Shown piece by piece: positions 45,777-55,290 of a stretch of DNA of 64,000 nt. The stretch lies in the NCBI RefSeq assembly GCF_036379515.1, contig NZ_DASVGN010000027.1, positions 62,001 through 126,000 of the forward strand, read 5' to 3'. Below the pieces are notes generated by a model. It made no database searches, had not been told where the DNA came from, and was given only the letters and a program-made list of their open reading frames with translations. The stretch is from Castellaniella sp036379515 (GTDB taxonomy: Bacteria; Pseudomonadota; Gammaproteobacteria; Burkholderiales; Burkholderiaceae_B). The position numbers and the translations under genes were made by a program. How positions within the stretch are numbered: the stretch's first letter is position 1; every line of letters starts with the position of its first letter.

Positions 45777-47192
45777 TCAGTGAAACCCGCCCCGGCCCAG
45801 GCCGCCCAGATTGCGCAGCCCACCCATGGCACGCATCATCTTGGCCATGCCGCCCTTCTTCATCTGTTTCATCATGCCCTGCATCTGTTCGAACTGCTTG
45901 AGCATGCGGTTGACCTCTTGCACGGGAACCCCGGCGCCCGCCGCGATGCGGCGCTTGCGGGACGCCTTGATGAGCTCGGGCTTGGCGCGCTCACGCGGGG
46001 TCATGGAGTTCAGGATGCCTTCGGTGCGACCCAGCTGTTTTTCAGCCTGACCGCCTTGGACCTGGGCGGCCGCTTGAGCAAACTGCGCCGGCAATTTTTC
46101 AAGCAGCGAGCCCATATCGCCCATTTTCTTGACTTGCTGCAGCTGATCGCGAAAGTCGTTCAGGTCAAAGCGCTTGTCGGATTTGAGCCGCGCGGCCAGC
46201 TTTTGCGCCTCGGCAACGTCGATGTTCTTCTGCGCCTGCTCCACCAGCGAGACGATGTCGCCCATGCCCAGGATGCGCTGCGCCATGCGCTCGGGGTGAA
46301 ACGGCTCGAGGCCATCCAGTTTTTCAGACACCCCCACGAACTTCAGCGGCTTGCCTGTGATCTGACGCACGGACAAAGCTGCGCCGCCTCGTGCATCACC
46401 ATCGAGCTTGGTCATGACCACGCCCGTGAGCGGCAAGGCTTCGGAGAACGCTCGCGCCACGTTGATCGCATCCTGGCCTTGCATGGCATCCACCACGAAC
46501 AAGGTCTCGATGGGTGAGAGCACGCCGTGCAACGCGCGGATCTCGTCCATCATCGCCTGGTCGATCCCCAGACGGCCCGCCGTATCCACGATGAGCACGT
46601 CGTAGTGATGCCGCCGGGCGTGGTCGATCGCCGCCACGGCGATGTCTTGCGGCTTCTGCGAAGGATCGGTCGGCAGGAAGTCGACCCCCACTTGCTCGGA
46701 GACAGTGCGCAACTGATCGATGGCCGCGGGACGGTACACGTCGGCGCTGACCGTCAGAACCTTTTTGCGACCGGTCTTGCGGCCATGCTGGACGTGGCCG
46801 CCTTCGGACAGCCACTTGGCCAGTTTGCCGGTGGTAGTCGTCTTGCCAGCCCCCTGCAGACCTGCCATCAGAATGACGGCGGGAGGCTGGGTGGCCAATG
46901 AGAGTTCGGCCGCTTCGTCGCCCAGATCGCCACCCATGAGCGCCGTGAGCTCTTTGTGCACCACGCCGACCAGCGCCTGCCCCGGATTGAGGCTGCCTGC
47001 GACCTCTTGGCCCAGTGCTGCCTGCTTCACTCGGGCCACGAATTCGCGCACCACGGGCAAGGCCACGTCGGCTTCCAGCAGCGCCAGGCGCACCTCGCGC
47101 AGCATCTCTTGCGTATTGGCTTCCGTCAGGCGGGCTTCGCCCCGCATCGTCTTGACGATGCGCGAAAGTCGGGAGGTCAGGTTGTCGAGCAT
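45777..47192 (-). CDS. ffh: signal recognition particle protein (SRP54)
   Basis: A 471-residue GTPase that binds signal sequences of nascent inner-membrane proteins together with 4.5S RNA. The N domain is about 1-90. The G domain has GLQGAGKTTTTGKLA, DTAGRLG and TKLDGDARGGAAL. The C-terminal methionine-rich M domain contains MTPRERAKPELI and a QMQGMMKQMKKGG segment. It ends 15 bp after the convergent pip stop. It is divergent from the ccsA-like gene, an order common in betaproteobacteria. Confidence 0.97.
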   Translation of the reverse strand: MLDNLTSRLSRIVKTMRGEARLTEANTQEMLREVRLALLEADVALPVVREFVARVKQAALGQEVAGSLNPGQALVGVVHKELTALMGGDLGDEAAELSLATQPPAVILMAGLQGAGKTTTTGKLAKWLSEGGHVQHGRKTGRKKVLTVSADVYRPAAIDQLRTVSEQVGVDFLPTDPSQKPQDIAVAAIDHARRHHYDVLIVDTAGRLGIDQAMMDEIRALHGVLSPIETLFVVDAMQGQDAINVARAFSEALPLTGVVMTKLDGDARGGAALSVRQITGKPLKFVGVSEKLDGLEPFHPERMAQRILGMGDIVSLVEQAQKNIDVAEAQKLAARLKSDKRFDLNDFRDQLQQVKKMGDMGSLLEKLPAQFAQAAAQVQGGQAEKQLGRTEGILNSMTPRERAKPELIKASRKRRIAAGAGVPVQEVNRMLKQFEQMQGMMKQMKKGGMAKMMRAMGGLRNLGGLGRGGFH

Positions 47193-47285
47193 GAGGCAGG
47201 TTCCATGAAACTGGTTGATCTACCGATCCGCGCATAAAATGGAAGCTTTTGGGGCACCCACGGTGTGCCGTACATCGATAGGACT

Positions 47286-48131
47286 ATGTCTGTCAGCATT
47301 GTATTTCACTTGCTCGCTGCGCTGACCTACGCTTTGCTGGGTCTGGCCCTATGGCGTCCGATTGCGCGTGCGCATCAGGTCCCGGCCGCTGGCGCCATCG
47401 GACGCAGCTGTCTGCTGGGAGCCATCGTGCTGCACGGCATCGGCCTGGTGTCTGCCGTGATCGTCCCCGGGGGGCTGCACCTGGGATGGGTGCTTGCGCT
47501 TTCAGCCGCCCTCTGGCTGGGCATGATCGTATTCTGGATCGAGAACTTCCTGCTGCGTCTCGACAGCCTGCTGCTGCTGTTGTTGCCGGCCGGCGCCCTT
47601 GTGTGTCTGCTGGCGGCGATTTTCCCGCGCGGCTACCTCATCCCCCACGCCAACAACGACTGGCTGCGGGTGCACCTGCTGATCGCCATGACGGCCTACG
47701 GCCTCATCACTGTGGCCGCACTGCACGCCGTGCTCATGACAGTGCTGGACCGCCACCTGCACCGCCCGACGGCCACCGACGAGGGCATCGTGGCACGCGC
47801 CACGGCAGCCATGCCGCCGCTGCTCACGCTGGAACAGCTATTGTTTCGCCTGATCGGGATCGGCTTCGTGGTCCTGACACTGACCGTCCTCACGGGGATC
47901 GTGGTGTCCGTGCGGCTCAGTGGCTACCCACTGCCTTTCGACCACAAGACGGTTTTCACGCTCCTTTCGTGGGTCACGTTCGGGGTGCTGCTCGTGGGCC
48001 GCAACTTGCGCGGCTGGCGCGGACGCATCGCCCTGCGCTGGACGCTCGCCGGGTTTGCATTCCTGTTGCTGTCCTATACCGGCAGCCGTTTTGTCCTGGA
48101 AGTCATTCTGCAACGAGGCACCCTTGGCTAA
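47286..48131 (+). CDS. CcsA/YpjD-type cytochrome c assembly-like membrane protein
   Basis: A 281-residue protein with about eight transmembrane helices. Conserved histidine positions are seen in LLGAIVLHGIGL, in HLLIAMTAYGLITVAALHAVL and in the DHKTVFTLLSWVTFG segment. The last corresponds to the WWD-less CcsA/HemX-related family often annotated as a cytochrome c assembly or magnesium-efflux (CorE-like) protein. The ATG at 47286 is preferred over one seven codons upstream. It lies 93 bp from ffh and overlaps the next gene slightly. Exact role uncertain. Confidence 0.82.
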   Translation: MSVSIVFHLLAALTYALLGLALWRPIARAHQVPAAGAIGRSCLLGAIVLHGIGLVSAVIVPGGLHLGWVLALSAALWLGMIVFWIENFLLRLDSLLLLLLPAGALVCLLAAIFPRGYLIPHANNDWLRVHLLIAMTAYGLITVAALHAVLMTVLDRHLHRPTATDEGIVARATAAMPPLLTLEQLLFRLIGIGFVVLTLTVLTGIVVSVRLSGYPLPFDHKTVFTLLSWVTFGVLLVGRNLRGWRGRIALRWTLAGFAFLLLSYTGSRFVLEVILQRGTLG

Positions 48132-48372
48132 GCTTCTGATCTGGGCCGTCATCATCCTGGCGGTCCTGCTGGTTTCACGTATTCTGAACGCACAAAAGGC
48201 CGCGGCCCGGCAGGCCGCAGAGAAACGCCAGGCTCCTGGTTCACGACAGGCGGCCGACGCCATGGTGCGCTGTGCGCACTGCCACATTTATCTGCCACGT
48301 GCCGAAGCCTACATGAGCCACGGCCAGACCTTCTGCTGTGCGGAGCACGCGCGCCTGGGATTGAAGAAGTGA
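48124..48372 (+). CDS. PP0621-family small membrane-anchored cysteine-motif protein
   Basis: About 82 residues from a TTG start overlapping the preceding gene by 8 bp. An N-terminal membrane helix (LLIWAVIILAVLLV) is followed by a basic linker. The C-terminal metal-binding-like motif MVRCAHCHIYLPRAEA ... FCCAEH is the hallmark of PP0621 proteins. It sits between the CcsA-like and ampD genes as in many betaproteobacteria. Function unknown; zinc binding is inferred from the paired cysteines and histidines. Confidence 0.75.
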   Translation: MAKLLIWAVIILAVLLVSRILNAQKAAARQAAEKRQAPGSRQAADAMVRCAHCHIYLPRAEAYMSHGQTFCCAEHARLGLKK

Positions 48373-48989
48373 GCATTGCGGGGCAACCGCCAAGCCCTCC
48401 TTCGCTGGTGCCTTGTCTGGAGTTAAACCGGGTTGGCTGGCTAGAACCCAGCCCCGGCACTCTGCTGCGCCCTTCTCCCAACCACGACCAGCGGCCAGGG
48501 GACGAAGACCCCAGCCTGCTGGTGATCCACAACATCAGCCTGCCTCCGGGGGTCTTCCAGGGGGACGCCATTATCGACTTCTTCCTGAATCGGCTGGATG
48601 TGTCTGCACATCCCTGGTTCGAGAACATCCGCAATCTGCACGTCTCATCGCACTTTCTGGTGCGTCGGGAAGGCACCGTCGTGCAATTCGTCCCTACCGT
48701 GCTGCGCGCCTGGCACGCAGGCGTTTCATCGTTCCACGGACGCGAGCGATGCAACGACTTTTCGATTGGAATTGAACTGGAAGGAACGGACACGCTGCCT
48801 TTCACGGAAGTGCAGTATGCGCGACTGACGGCACTGACGGCTGCCATCTGCACGCGCCACCCTATTCAGTGGGTCCAGGGGCACGAACACATAGCGCCCA
48901 CACGAAAGACTGATCCGGGGCCTGCGTTCGACTGGGGGCGCTTCGGGCGCGATACAGGCCTGATTCTTGCCGCAAAGACAGCCAGATAG
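48369..48989 (+). CDS. ampD: 1,6-anhydro-N-acetylmuramyl-L-alanine amidase
   Basis: A 206-residue cytoplasmic zinc amidase that recycles peptidoglycan anhydromuropeptides and thereby limits AmpR-dependent beta-lactamase induction where that system exists. Zinc ligands are the histidines in VIHNISLPP and RAWHAGVSSFHG and the aspartate of KTDPGPAFDW. FSIGIELEG is also conserved. The start is a GTG overlapping the previous stop by 4 bp. It is convergent with the IclR gene, 24 bp apart. Confidence 0.94.
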   Translation: MSIAGQPPSPPSLVPCLELNRVGWLEPSPGTLLRPSPNHDQRPGDEDPSLLVIHNISLPPGVFQGDAIIDFFLNRLDVSAHPWFENIRNLHVSSHFLVRREGTVVQFVPTVLRAWHAGVSSFHGRERCNDFSIGIELEGTDTLPFTEVQYARLTALTAAICTRHPIQWVQGHEHIAPTRKTDPGPAFDWGRFGRDTGLILAAKTAR

Positions 48990-49013
48990 GCTCAGCCCAC
49001 TTCTCTGTACTCT

Positions 49014-49856
49014 CTACGCATCTTTCGGACAGCGATAGGCACTGCCAGGCACCGAGCCAATTCGACGCGAAATGGCTGCACAGGCAGCCAGCAATGGTGC
49101 CACATAGGCCTGCCGCGGGTCAGGCTTTTGCCGAAACCTCAGGGTGCTCACGCTGACTGCAGCAACCGGCTGCCCACCCCCATCAACGATGACGGCGCCA
49201 AAGCAGCGGATGCCCTCTTCATTTTCTTCGTCGTCCTGTGACCACCCGCGCTGACGGATCACCCGGAGCTGATCCTGGAGCGCCTCGATCGAATCTACGG
49301 TATTTGAGGTATAGCGATAAAATTCAAGCCTGCTCACGATTCGTGCACAAGAAGCCTCGCCAAGTGCCGCCAGATAGGCCTTGCCCACTGCCGTCGAATG
49401 CAACGACACAGAAGCCCCGATACGAGACGCCATACGGACAGCCTTCGGGCTTTCGAGTTTGTCGATATAGACCATGTTCAGATCGTTGGGCACAGCCAAA
49501 TGGATAGTCTCTCTGGTGACATCACGCAACGTGACCAATTCATCCAGAGCTACCCTCCGCAACTCGGACCGATCCCAGCTACGACTCGCCAACTCGATCA
49601 ATCTAGGCCCCAGGACATAGGTCTTGCCGCCCAACCCCGTCGCCAGAAGCCTCTCGGCCACTAAACCCGCCACCGTGCGATAAACCGTTGCTCTCGGGTA
49701 CCCGCTCAGGTGCACGAGCTCAGGGACGGTGCACGGATGATCGCTATCTGCCACAAGCTGCAATAGATGGACGAACTTCGAAAAGGCCGCAGTACCCGCG
49801 GGTCTGGCAGACAACTCAGCTCCAAGGTCAAAGGGCGGTGTCATAGTGGAAGACAT
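49014..49856 (-). CDS. IclR-family transcriptional regulator
   Basis: About 280 residues. The N-terminal winged helix (about 20-80) contains FSKFVHLLQLVADSDHPC and the recognition helix SGYPRATVYRTVAGL. The effector domain includes VRMASRIGASVSLHSTAVGKAYLA and GIRCFGAVIVDGGG, both family signatures. Starts at 49856 and 49844 are both possible; a longer one would overlap the SDR gene. It is the last gene of the minus-strand catabolic run and is its probable regulator. The effector is unknown. Confidence 0.9.
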   Translation of the reverse strand: MSSTMTPPFDLGAELSARPAGTAAFSKFVHLLQLVADSDHPCTVPELVHLSGYPRATVYRTVAGLVAERLLATGLGGKTYVLGPRLIELASRSWDRSELRRVALDELVTLRDVTRETIHLAVPNDLNMVYIDKLESPKAVRMASRIGASVSLHSTAVGKAYLAALGEASCARIVSRLEFYRYTSNTVDSIEALQDQLRVIRQRGWSQDDEENEEGIRCFGAVIVDGGGQPVAAVSVSTLRFRQKPDPRQAYVAPLLAACAAISRRIGSVPGSAYRCPKDA

Positions 49857-49869
49857 AGTGGAAGGCCAC

Positions 49870-50589
49870 TCAAGCAACCAGATACCCACCATCTACAGGC
49901 AGTATGACACCCGTCATGAATGCTGCTGCAGGCGAGCACAAGAAGGCAACGCAACCGGCAACATCTTCAGGTGTCCCCCAACGCCCCAGTGGCGTTCGCG
50001 AGAGGATGGGTTTCGAACGCGCCGGGTCATCCTGCAGGGCCTGAGTCAAAGGAGTTGCAATCCAGCCAGGTGCCACCGCATTGACACGAATTTTATCCCC
50101 CGCATAGGCCAGTGCAAGAGATTTCGTCAGCTGCGCCACGCCCCCCTTGCTCGCTGCATAGCCCGGCACCATGGCCCCACCAAAGAAGCTGAGCATCGAC
50201 GCCATGTTCACGATTGCACCCCGCGATACCTTCAGCAGAGCTCGTGAAGCAGTGCACATCCGCATTGTGCCGGTCAGGTTCACGGAAACGACCTTCTCGA
50301 ATACCTCGACCTGATGTTCGGCCCCCCGGCGGATGATGCCAGCGCAGTTGACCAGTGCATCGAGCGAATCGATGTCGTCGAACACCCGCTGTGTTGACTC
50401 TGGATCACTGACATCGGCAAGCACAACTCGAACCCCGGCAGACAGCGAACCATCGCCCCGGTCCAGCCCCACTGCGGTCACGCGGGCACCCAAAGACGCC
50501 AAATAATTGGCCACGCCAGCACCGATGCCCTGAGTGGCGCCAGTGACCAGCACATGCTGCTGCGCAAACAGATCTTTTTGAAACGCCAT
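49870..50589 (-). CDS. short-chain dehydrogenase/reductase (SDR)
   Basis: A 239-residue classical SDR. The cofactor motif TGATQGIGAG lies at about 16-25, NCAGI near 90 and the catalytic YAASK with the preceding serine (MASMLSF) at about 137-155. It ends PVDGGYLVA as in many gluconate or sugar-acid 5-dehydrogenases. Unlike most SDRs, the NAD-binding second strand is followed by DRGDG, suggesting NAD over NADP. It is 13 bp upstream of the IclR gene and 34 bp after the LDH2-family gene. Substrate unassigned. Confidence 0.88.
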   Translation of the reverse strand: MAFQKDLFAQQHVLVTGATQGIGAGVANYLASLGARVTAVGLDRGDGSLSAGVRVVLADVSDPESTQRVFDDIDSLDALVNCAGIIRRGAEHQVEVFEKVVSVNLTGTMRMCTASRALLKVSRGAIVNMASMLSFFGGAMVPGYAASKGGVAQLTKSLALAYAGDKIRVNAVAPGWIATPLTQALQDDPARSKPILSRTPLGRWGTPEDVAGCVAFLCSPAAAFMTGVILPVDGGYLVA

Positions 50590-50623
50590 TTTTGGCCTAC
50601 TCGTATTAAGGAAAGCGGCCGAA

Positions 50624-51676
50624 TCATCCGTGAGGAAACTCGAGCCCATACTGTCGTGCACAGTCTTCCAGCATGGGAGCAATGGACGGGTGCAGGAGAA
50701 CTCCATCGCGTTCTTGCTCACGCTTGCGCGCAATGCCGCGATCACCCGGCATCCTGACCGCCGCCGTCCCCGGACGTGGAGGATTGGCCCGGCACGCATC
50801 GGCGAGCCAGTCCATCTGGTGCACAAAACCGGCAAGCCCGCCAAACGCCTCAGGGTCGTACAGAGACATGAATACCGTGGCTCCCCACCCTTCGGCCGGA
50901 TCCGCCCGGCCATGAGCCGCCAGCCCTCCGGTCAGTGCCTCGATCAGGACGGCAAGCGCAAACCCTTTGTGACCGGTTTCGAACCCGCCCAGCGGGAGAA
51001 TGGTCCCTGGCGGCGTACCAGACAGCACCGAGGGATCGGTAGTGGGTTGGCCCTGGGCATCCTGCAGACACGGGTAGCCGAACTGCTCGCCTGCCTTCTG
51101 CAGCCGGTTGCACATGCCATTGGTCACCGTCGAGGCGGAAATATCGATCAGGAACGGGCCTCCGGAAGCCGGAATGCCCGCCGCAATAGGATTGGGCGTG
51201 AAGACGCCTCGTGTACCACCAAATGGAGCGACACTGCCGCCATCGGGGTCGGAGCTGGAAAGCAACATGACCAGACCTCGCTCCGCCGCCTGCAGCAGGT
51301 AGGCGGCCAGACACGCGATATGGTGGCTGCGGCGGATGACAAGGGTTGCACTGCCGAACCTGCGCGCACGAGGTTCAAGCGTGCGCATCCCTTCGCGCAC
51401 CAGCCACGGCCCCGGCAAGCGTCGACCATCCCAGCAAAGTGCGGCCTCCCGGTCAGAGATGACGTCAGGTCGCCCGGCCACTGACATCCGCTTGCCGCGG
51501 ATTTCTGCGACATAGGGCGCAAGCAGCGCGAGCCCATGTGTGTCATGGCCCAGCAAATCCCCTTCGACCAGGACTTCGGCCACATCACGGGCCATGTCAT
51601 CCTGCAGACCTGCAGCCTGCAGCAGGCGCTCGGCAAAGTGGCGTAATGCCTGGGCCGGAATGCGTTCAGAAGCCAT
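50624..51676 (-). CDS. malate/L-lactate dehydrogenase (LDH2/YlbC) family oxidoreductase
   Basis: A 350-residue NAD(P)-dependent oxidoreductase of the LDH2 superfamily, unrelated in fold to Rossmann enzymes. LGHDTHGLALL near residue 47 and RRSHHIACLAAYL with the catalytic histidine near 115 are present, plus PIAAGIPASGGPFLIDIS. Members act on ureidoglycolate, sulfolactate, 2,3-diketo-gulonate, cyclic imino acids or malate. The start at 51676 overlaps the upstream SDR stop (ATGA). A 2-keto or 2-hydroxy sugar-acid substrate is inferred from the neighbours. Confidence 0.88.
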   Translation of the reverse strand: MASERIPAQALRHFAERLLQAAGLQDDMARDVAEVLVEGDLLGHDTHGLALLAPYVAEIRGKRMSVAGRPDVISDREAALCWDGRRLPGPWLVREGMRTLEPRARRFGSATLVIRRSHHIACLAAYLLQAAERGLVMLLSSSDPDGGSVAPFGGTRGVFTPNPIAAGIPASGGPFLIDISASTVTNGMCNRLQKAGEQFGYPCLQDAQGQPTTDPSVLSGTPPGTILPLGGFETGHKGFALAVLIEALTGGLAAHGRADPAEGWGATVFMSLYDPEAFGGLAGFVHQMDWLADACRANPPRPGTAAVRMPGDRGIARKREQERDGVLLHPSIAPMLEDCARQYGLEFPHG

Positions 51677-52431
51677 CAGTAAGTCGCCCTTCCGCCCGAA
51701 ATGTCGAACGTACCACCCGTGGTAAACGAGCAGTCCGGAGAAGCCAGCCACCCGACCAGCGCCGCCACCTCTTCCGTCTGGCCAAACCGGCCCATCGGGA
51801 TCTTGGACAGCATGTAGTCGATATGTTGCTGCGTCATCTGATCAAAAATGGCGGTATGCACGGCCGCTGGCGTGACGCAATTGACCGTGACCCCTGTCTT
51901 GGCCAATTCCTTGCCCAGGGATTTTGTCAGCCCAATCACGGCGGCCTTGGAAGCACTGTAAGCGGACGCGTTCGGGTTCCCTTCCTTGCCGGCAATGGAG
52001 GCAATATTGATGATGCGCCCATACCCGCTGGTCGTCATGCCTGGCGCCAGCGCACGGCAGCACAGAAAGGTACCCCGCAGGTTGACTGCCATGACCTTGT
52101 CCCAATCTTCGACAGAGTAGTCGCAGACCGTCTTGTTGGGGCCGGTAATGCCAGCGCTGTTCACCAAGATCTGTACGGTGCCTCCGTGCGTTTCACTCTG
52201 GGCGACAGCGGCCGCCACTGAGGCCTCGTCACTGACGTCTACAGTCACGCCATGAACCTCGCGGCCGGCAAAGCCAGCCTGAGCCTTTTTGAGAACTTCT
52301 GCATTGTGATCCCAGAGGCTGACGACCGCGCCCCCCGCTGACAAAAGGTGGGCAATGGCCAGCCCTATACCGGAAGCACCGCCGGTGACCACTGCATGCT
52401 TGTCGGCAAAATCGTATTGATTCCCTGCCAT
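51676..52431 (-). CDS. short-chain dehydrogenase/reductase (SDR)
   Basis: A 251-residue classical SDR. TGGASGIGLA (about 16-25), NSAGI (about 90) and the YSASK active site after NIASIAGKEG are conserved, and it ends DISGGRATY. The aspartate after the second strand (LWDHNAE) favours NAD. The ATG at 52431 was chosen over 52452, which gives an unusual extension. It resembles 3-oxoacyl-ACP-reductase-like sugar dehydrogenases. Its stop overlaps the start of the LDH2-family gene. Confidence 0.88.
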   Translation of the reverse strand: MAGNQYDFADKHAVVTGGASGIGLAIAHLLSAGGAVVSLWDHNAEVLKKAQAGFAGREVHGVTVDVSDEASVAAAVAQSETHGGTVQILVNSAGITGPNKTVCDYSVEDWDKVMAVNLRGTFLCCRALAPGMTTSGYGRIINIASIAGKEGNPNASAYSASKAAVIGLTKSLGKELAKTGVTVNCVTPAAVHTAIFDQMTQQHIDYMLSKIPMGRFGQTEEVAALVGWLASPDCSFTTGGTFDISGGRATY

Positions 52432-52490
52432 GTTGAATCCTCGCACATCCATGAGTTAATGATTGACTGTCCCTTTGCAAGCCGATGAGA

Positions 52491-53249
52491 TCAGCCCCGG
52501 CCCACGAAAGGCATCTTCGTGGCCATGACCGTATGAAACAGAACATTGGCTTCCAACGGCAGATTCGCCATGTACAAGACCGACTGCCCCACGATATGCA
52601 CATCCATACGGGGTTCCACAGCGAGTGCGCCATTGGCCTGGAGCACACCGTCGCTCATGCGGTCGGTCATGTGAGTATCGGCGTTGCCAATATCGATCTG
52701 GCCCACCGCAATGTTGTACTTGCGCCCGTCGAGCGCAGCCGCCCGGGTGAGCCCCGACACGCCATGTTTGGTGGCGGTATAGGGCGATGAATTGGGACGC
52801 GGCGCATAGGCCGAGATGGAGCCGTTATTGATAATGCGCCCACCCGGCGGGTTCTTGGCCTTCATGACGCGGAATGCCTCACGAATGCACAGAAACACCC
52901 CCGTCAGGTTGACATTCACCACACCCTGCCACTGGTCCAGCGTCAGATCTTCGAACAGCACTCCCGGAGCCCCGCATCCTGCATTATTGAAGACCACATC
53001 CAACCCACCGAAATGCTGCACGCAGGTCTTGAAGAGATGGGCAACCGACTGCTCGTCGGCCACGTCCGTCGCCACAGCCAGGGCACGGTCGCTCGCGCCA
53101 GACAGTGCGACCGTCTCCTCCAGCGGCTGAGGGCGGCGGCCTGCAAGGGCCACCCGGTAACCATCGCCGAGCAGTGCCAGGGCAGCCGCCCGACCAATCC
53201 CGGAACCAGCCCCGGTGACGATAGCGATTTTTGATGAGGGGGAATTCAC
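52491..53249 (-). CDS. short-chain dehydrogenase/reductase (SDR)
   Basis: A 252-residue SDR with TGAGSGIGRA (about 12-21), a Ser/Tyr/Lys set in NNGSISAYAPRPNSSPYTATKHG and an arginine-rich AGRRPQP loop that favours NADP. It has an unusual C-terminal half (IDIGNADTHMTDRM, FHTVMATKMPFVGRG). This resembles SDRs annotated as keto-acid or ketoacyl reductases. The ATG overlaps the tctA stop by 4 bp, so it is coupled to the transporter. Substrate unknown. Confidence 0.88.
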   Translation of the reverse strand: MNSPSSKIAIVTGAGSGIGRAAALALLGDGYRVALAGRRPQPLEETVALSGASDRALAVATDVADEQSVAHLFKTCVQHFGGLDVVFNNAGCGAPGVLFEDLTLDQWQGVVNVNLTGVFLCIREAFRVMKAKNPPGGRIINNGSISAYAPRPNSSPYTATKHGVSGLTRAAALDGRKYNIAVGQIDIGNADTHMTDRMSDGVLQANGALAVEPRMDVHIVGQSVLYMANLPLEANVLFHTVMATKMPFVGRG

Positions 53250-54736
53250 GCGGATCTCCTTGCACGCACTGCCCGAAGAATGAGGGGAAAAATCCAGATG
53301 GCCAGGGTGATGACACCCAGTGTGCCAGCAATCGGGCGATCGAAGAACGCCAACAGATGACCATCAGATTTGATGAGTGAGCTGACCAGATTATTCTCAA
53401 GCATACTGCCCAGAATAACGCCGAGAATGGTGGGTGCCAGCGGGAAACCGTTTTCTTCCATCAGGTAGGCGATGACGCCGAAGGCCAGCGTGACGCCAAC
53501 ATCGAAGAGGCTGTTGTTGATGGAATATGAACCCACCAGGCAGAACAGCAGAATGAGCGGCATCAGAATATTGCGGGGAACCTTCAAGACAGTGCGCGCC
53601 AGCCGAATCGCCCCGTAGCCCAGCGGGATCATCAACAGGTTGGCCAGGATGAAAAGAAGGAAAATCGCATAGAGCGACACAGCATTCGTCAGGAAGATGG
53701 TGGGCCCCGGGTTGAGGTTCTTCATATAAAGCACGCCGATCACGATGGCGGTAATGGAATCTCCGGGGATCCCGAACACCAGCGCCGGAATCCACGCACC
53801 ACCCAGTGACGCGTTGTTGGCAGAGCTGGCCTCGACAATACCTTCCACGTAGCCCGTCCCAAATTTCTGCGGTGTCTTGGAGAATTTTTTGCTGATGCCA
53901 TAGGCTATATAGGCCGCGATATCGGCCCCGGCGCCCGGCAATGCCCCGACCACGACCCCCAACACACTGCCGCGTACTACCGACATTGGGTAGGTGATGA
54001 CCACGCGGTACAGCCCCTTGAAGATATGCCCGATGGTCGCATCGATTTTCTGAAACCCATGGACACTGGTCACTGCATAACGCAGAACCTCGGACACGGC
54101 GAACATCCCGACCATGATGGGAATCAGCGACAGCCCTCCGAGCAAATCTGAGTTGCCAAAGGTGAAGCGCGCATATCCACCGGGGTTGTTCATGCCTATG
54201 GTGGTGGCAAAGAGCCCAATCAAGAGGGACACAAAGCCCTTGAGTGGGCTTTCAGAGGCGATAAAAATGGCACAAGTCAGGCCCAGGAGAACTAACCAGA
54301 AATACTCATAGGTGGAGAAATCCAGTGCAAATTCGGCCAGGACAGGGGCAAAAAAGATCAACACCAGCGTCCCGAACAGGCCACCGATACAGGACACCAC
54401 CAGGCCTGCCCCCAGCGCCCGCCCCGCCTCGCCGTTGCGAGCCATGGCATGAGCCTCGTCAGTGTAGGCCGCAGACGAGGGTGTACCCGGAATGCGCAGC
54501 AAACACCCCGGAATATCACCCGAGAAAATGGCCATGGCAGTGGCCGAAACCATGGCTGCGATGGCCGGGACCGCCGGCATGAAGAAAGTGACAGGAACCA
54601 GCAGCGCCACGGCCATAGTGGCACTCAACCCCGGCACGGCGCCGATGAAGAGCCCGTAGATGGACGACAACAGAACGACGATCAGAACATAGGGATTGGA
54701 AATCATGCCGAAGGCGGCAACAATATGATCAAGCAT
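53246..54736 (-). CDS. tripartite tricarboxylate transporter large permease, TctA family
   Basis: A 496-residue integral membrane protein with about ten to twelve helices. The two conserved motifs are GLFIGAVPGLSATMAVALLVP near residue 30 and the GALPGAGADIAAYIAYGISKK block near 265, with GIPGDSITAIVIG after it. It takes up a carboxylic acid together with TctB and a Bug receptor, driven by an ion gradient. It overlaps the SDR gene downstream by 4 bp and follows TctB by 17 bp. The substrate is probably a sugar acid, by context. Confidence 0.94.
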   Translation of the reverse strand: MLDHIVAAFGMISNPYVLIVVLLSSIYGLFIGAVPGLSATMAVALLVPVTFFMPAVPAIAAMVSATAMAIFSGDIPGCLLRIPGTPSSAAYTDEAHAMARNGEAGRALGAGLVVSCIGGLFGTLVLIFFAPVLAEFALDFSTYEYFWLVLLGLTCAIFIASESPLKGFVSLLIGLFATTIGMNNPGGYARFTFGNSDLLGGLSLIPIMVGMFAVSEVLRYAVTSVHGFQKIDATIGHIFKGLYRVVITYPMSVVRGSVLGVVVGALPGAGADIAAYIAYGISKKFSKTPQKFGTGYVEGIVEASSANNASLGGAWIPALVFGIPGDSITAIVIGVLYMKNLNPGPTIFLTNAVSLYAIFLLFILANLLMIPLGYGAIRLARTVLKVPRNILMPLILLFCLVGSYSINNSLFDVGVTLAFGVIAYLMEENGFPLAPTILGVILGSMLENNLVSSLIKSDGHLLAFFDRPIAGTLGVITLAIWIFPLILRAVRARRSA

Positions 54737-54753
54737 GGATCAAGCCTCCGGCA

Positions 54754-55224
54754 TCAGATCAAGGGTTCCAGCACGCCCCAGGACAGAGGCACATGCAGCA
54801 ACGAATAAAACCCGTAAAAAATCAGGGCACCTCCCAGCACCGACACGATGACCGCGGTCAGTGGCCTGACGCCAAAGGACAGGAACAGCACCAGCAAGAA
54901 AATCACCGAAAAGACGGCAAATCCCACACGATCCGAAAACAGGATGTACGCGATGACAGCAGCAGGGACCAGCAGAAACCGAAACACACTATGCGAACTG
55001 CGAAACTCATCCGACAGCTTCAACCAGGCGGCGCGGGACTGCGTTCGCAGACCATTGCGTACCAGCAAGAGGGCACACAGAACAAAGCCGACCCCAATGA
55101 TGCTCGGGAACGCACGCGGACCAAAATCCTGGCCTGGAATGGGAGGGAAAGTCTGTGCATACAGAATGACGGCAAGCCCGAAGATGGCGAGCAAGATCCC
55201 CGTCAGGACATCACTGATTTTCAT
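54754..55224 (-). CDS. tripartite tricarboxylate transporter small permease, TctB family
   Basis: A 156-residue protein with four hydrophobic segments, typical of TctB. FPSIIGVGFVLCALLLVRNGL and the C-terminal SFGVRPLTAVIVSVLGGALIFYGFYSLLHVPL-like block are recognisable. Sequence conservation in this family is low; the call leans on order between the receptor gene and tctA. It is separated from the receptor gene by a hairpin with a U-tract. Confidence 0.88.
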   Translation of the reverse strand: MKISDVLTGILLAIFGLAVILYAQTFPPIPGQDFGPRAFPSIIGVGFVLCALLLVRNGLRTQSRAAWLKLSDEFRSSHSVFRFLLVPAAVIAYILFSDRVGFAVFSVIFLLVLFLSFGVRPLTAVIVSVLGGALIFYGFYSLLHVPLSWGVLEPLI

Positions 55225-55290
55225 TCAAATGATCCTTGGTTCAGCCTGGGCCGGCACTCAGTGCCGCTCGGGAATTCCGGCTGTCGGCCA